Shown in pieces: positions 62,968-64,000 of a stretch of 64,000 bases of DNA. The notes under the pieces are model-generated. The model was not told the origin of the DNA. It was given only the letters and a program-made list of their open reading frames with translations, and ran no database searches. Made by a program: the position numbers and the translations under genes. The DNA lies in NCBI RefSeq assembly GCF_003665435.1, contig NZ_CP023407.1:868001-932000 (forward strand), written 5' to 3'. Each line of letters starts with the position of its first letter. Positions within the stretch are counted from its first letter, which is position 1. The DNA is from Streptomyces fungicidicus (lineage in GTDB: Bacteria; Actinomycetota; Actinomycetes; Streptomycetales; Streptomycetaceae).

Positions 62968-63768
62968 TCAGTGCGCGGTCCAGCCGCCGTCCATGACCAG
63001 CGACGTGCCGGTCACGAAGGACGCCTGCGGGCCGCACAGATAGGCCACCGCCTCGGCGACCTCCTCCGGTTCGATGAGCCGCCGCACGGCGCTGTCCTGC
63101 AGCAGGACCTCGGACACGACACGTTCTTCGGGGATCCCGTGTGCCCGGGCCTGGTCGGCGATCTGCTTCTCCACCAGCGGGGTGCGCACATAGGCGGGGT
63201 TCACACAGTTCGAGGTGACACCGTGCGGCGCGCCCTCGAGGGCGGCGGTCTTGGACAGACCCTCCAGACCGTGTTTGGCGGCGACGTAGGCGGATTTGTA
63301 GGCCGAGGCGCGCAGACCGTGGACCGAGGACACATTGACGATGCGGCCCCAGCCCTGGCCGTACATATGGGGCAGGGCGCCCCGGATGAGCCGGAAGGGC
63401 GCCTCCAGCATCACGGTGAGCACCGTGTGGAAGACGTCGGGCGGGAACTCCTCGATGGGGCGGACCAGCTGCAGTCCGGCGTTGTTGACCAGCACGTCGG
63501 TGCCCGCGGCCGCCGACTCGGCGGCGTCCAGATCGGTGAGGTCGAGGACGTGCGGCTCGACGGCGCCCCCGAGCTCCCCGGCCGCCTCGGCGAGCTCCTC
63601 CAGACCCGCGGCGTCCCGGTCGACGGCTCTGACCTTGGCCCCGGCGGCCGCGAGCCGCAGCGCGCAGGCGCGGCCGATGCCGCCGGCGGCGCCGGTGACG
63701 AGGGCGGTACGGCCACCGAGGTCGAGCGGGGTGGCGTGGGGAGCCGGAAGGACACGGGGCGCGGTCAT
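62968..63768 (-). CDS. 3-hydroxybutyrate dehydrogenase (SDR)
   Basis: 266 residues, classical SDR: TGAAGGIGRA near 25, NNAG near 95, catalytic Ser in NVSSVHGL near 145 and YVAAKHGLEG near 160. The segments VHGLRASAYKSAYVAAKHG, NPAYVRTPLVEKQIADQA and LLQDSAVRRLIEPEEVA are characteristic of D-3-hydroxybutyrate dehydrogenases. It oxidises 3-hydroxybutyrate to acetoacetate with NAD. It precedes the PucR-type gene on the same strand, 81 bp apart. Confidence 0.85.
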   Translation of the reverse strand: MTAPRVLPAPHATPLDLGGRTALVTGAAGGIGRACALRLAAAGAKVRAVDRDAAGLEELAEAAGELGGAVEPHVLDLTDLDAAESAAAGTDVLVNNAGLQLVRPIEEFPPDVFHTVLTVMLEAPFRLIRGALPHMYGQGWGRIVNVSSVHGLRASAYKSAYVAAKHGLEGLSKTAALEGAPHGVTSNCVNPAYVRTPLVEKQIADQARAHGIPEERVVSEVLLQDSAVRRLIEPEEVAEAVAYLCGPQASFVTGTSLVMDGGWTAH

Positions 63769-63822
63769 GTTTCGACCCTAGGCAGCGCCCCCACGTCGCC
63801 ACATGTGGCCAGGCCCTACAGT

Positions 63823-64000
63823 TCAGCCGGTTTCAGTAGGCGCGAACCATGTGGGTGAGTCCGACATGGCCTGCTTGATACGGAAGCGCGCGAACTCGTT
63901 CAGCTCCGGCAGCGCGTCCACCGCGAACCAGCCGACGTCCAGCGACTCGTCGTCGTTGACCCGCGCCTCGCCGCCGAGGGCACGGCAGCGGAAGGTGATG
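63823..64000 (-). CDS. NUDIX hydrolase, C-terminal part
   Basis: The last 58 codons are present; the N-terminus and NUDIX box lie beyond the right edge. ITFRCRALGGEARVNDDES followed by LDVGWFAVDALPEL is the standard C-terminal strand and helix of NUDIX proteins that follow the catalytic box. The true start cannot be given. Confidence 0.65.
   Translation of the reverse strand, partial: ITFRCRALGGEARVNDDESLDVGWFAVDALPELNEFARFRIKQAMSDSPTWFAPTETG

Overview
The window is a stretch of chromosome from a high-GC actinomycete, almost certainly a Streptomyces. The signs are very GC-rich codon third positions, many GTG and TTG starts, twin-arginine (Tat) secretion signals, strong GC hairpin terminators, three identical tRNA-Pro(GGG) genes and only one TTA codon noticed. 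It reads as a catabolic region: a run of self-contained substrate-utilisation cassettes, most with their own transporter and regulator. No phage, insertion sequence, integrase or CRISPR array is visible.

Layout. 1-2096: truncated ATPase/LuxR-type regulator, an astacin-like protein whose zinc motif reads HQIGH instead of HExxH, and tRNA-Pro copy 1. 2165-9202: an aromatic-acid cassette (GntR regulator, PIG-L type oxalomesaconate hydratase, aldolase, tautomerase, VOC-type extradiol dioxygenase, AAHS transporter) that matches the gallate route except for the class of dioxygenase; a MocA-type oxidoreductase diverges from it. 9266-13561: LacI regulator divergent from a three-gene operon (2-oxoglutarate oxygenase, SDR, inositol dehydrogenase-like). 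13569-24316: inositol cassette with an ABC importer, an IolE-like and an IolG-type enzyme on one strand and iolC, a beta/alpha-barrel aldolase candidate, iolB, iolD and a GntR regulator on the other.

24329-35850 is mostly housekeeping: aldo/keto reductase, membrane EEP phosphatase-like protein, tRNA-Pro copy 2, DUF309, cobF, cobK, DAG kinase-like protein, TauE/SafE permease, thiolase, Dps, DUF3140, HhH DNA glycosylase-like protein, SAM methyltransferase and a NUDIX-like protein. 35874-40111: a four-gene importer with the LpqY-SugABC (trehalose) arrangement. tRNA-Pro copy 3 follows, then a split transketolase pair behind a MerR-like promoter.

43087-49459 is a natural-rubber degradation locus: TetR regulator with a clear operator, two tandem latex-clearing oxygenases (lcp), and oxiB-oxiA. 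49593-59178 looks like an N-acetylgalactosamine cassette (aldolase, PfkB kinase, SIS isomerase, ABC importer, DeoR regulator, secreted GH109 enzyme); a 30-codon ORF between the SIS and kinase genes looks like the remnant of a deleted ROK sugar kinase. 59467-63768 pairs an MHS transporter, a GAF/PucR regulator and a 3-hydroxybutyrate dehydrogenase; the window ends inside a NUDIX gene.

Most worth a second look: the gallate-type pathway with a non-LigB dioxygenase and shared TGTCAAC operators, the ROK remnant, the TTA codon in only one of the two lcp genes, the HQIGH pseudoprotease, and the oxygenase/SDR/dehydrogenase operon beside the inositol genes. All function calls come from reading the sequence; no search was run.
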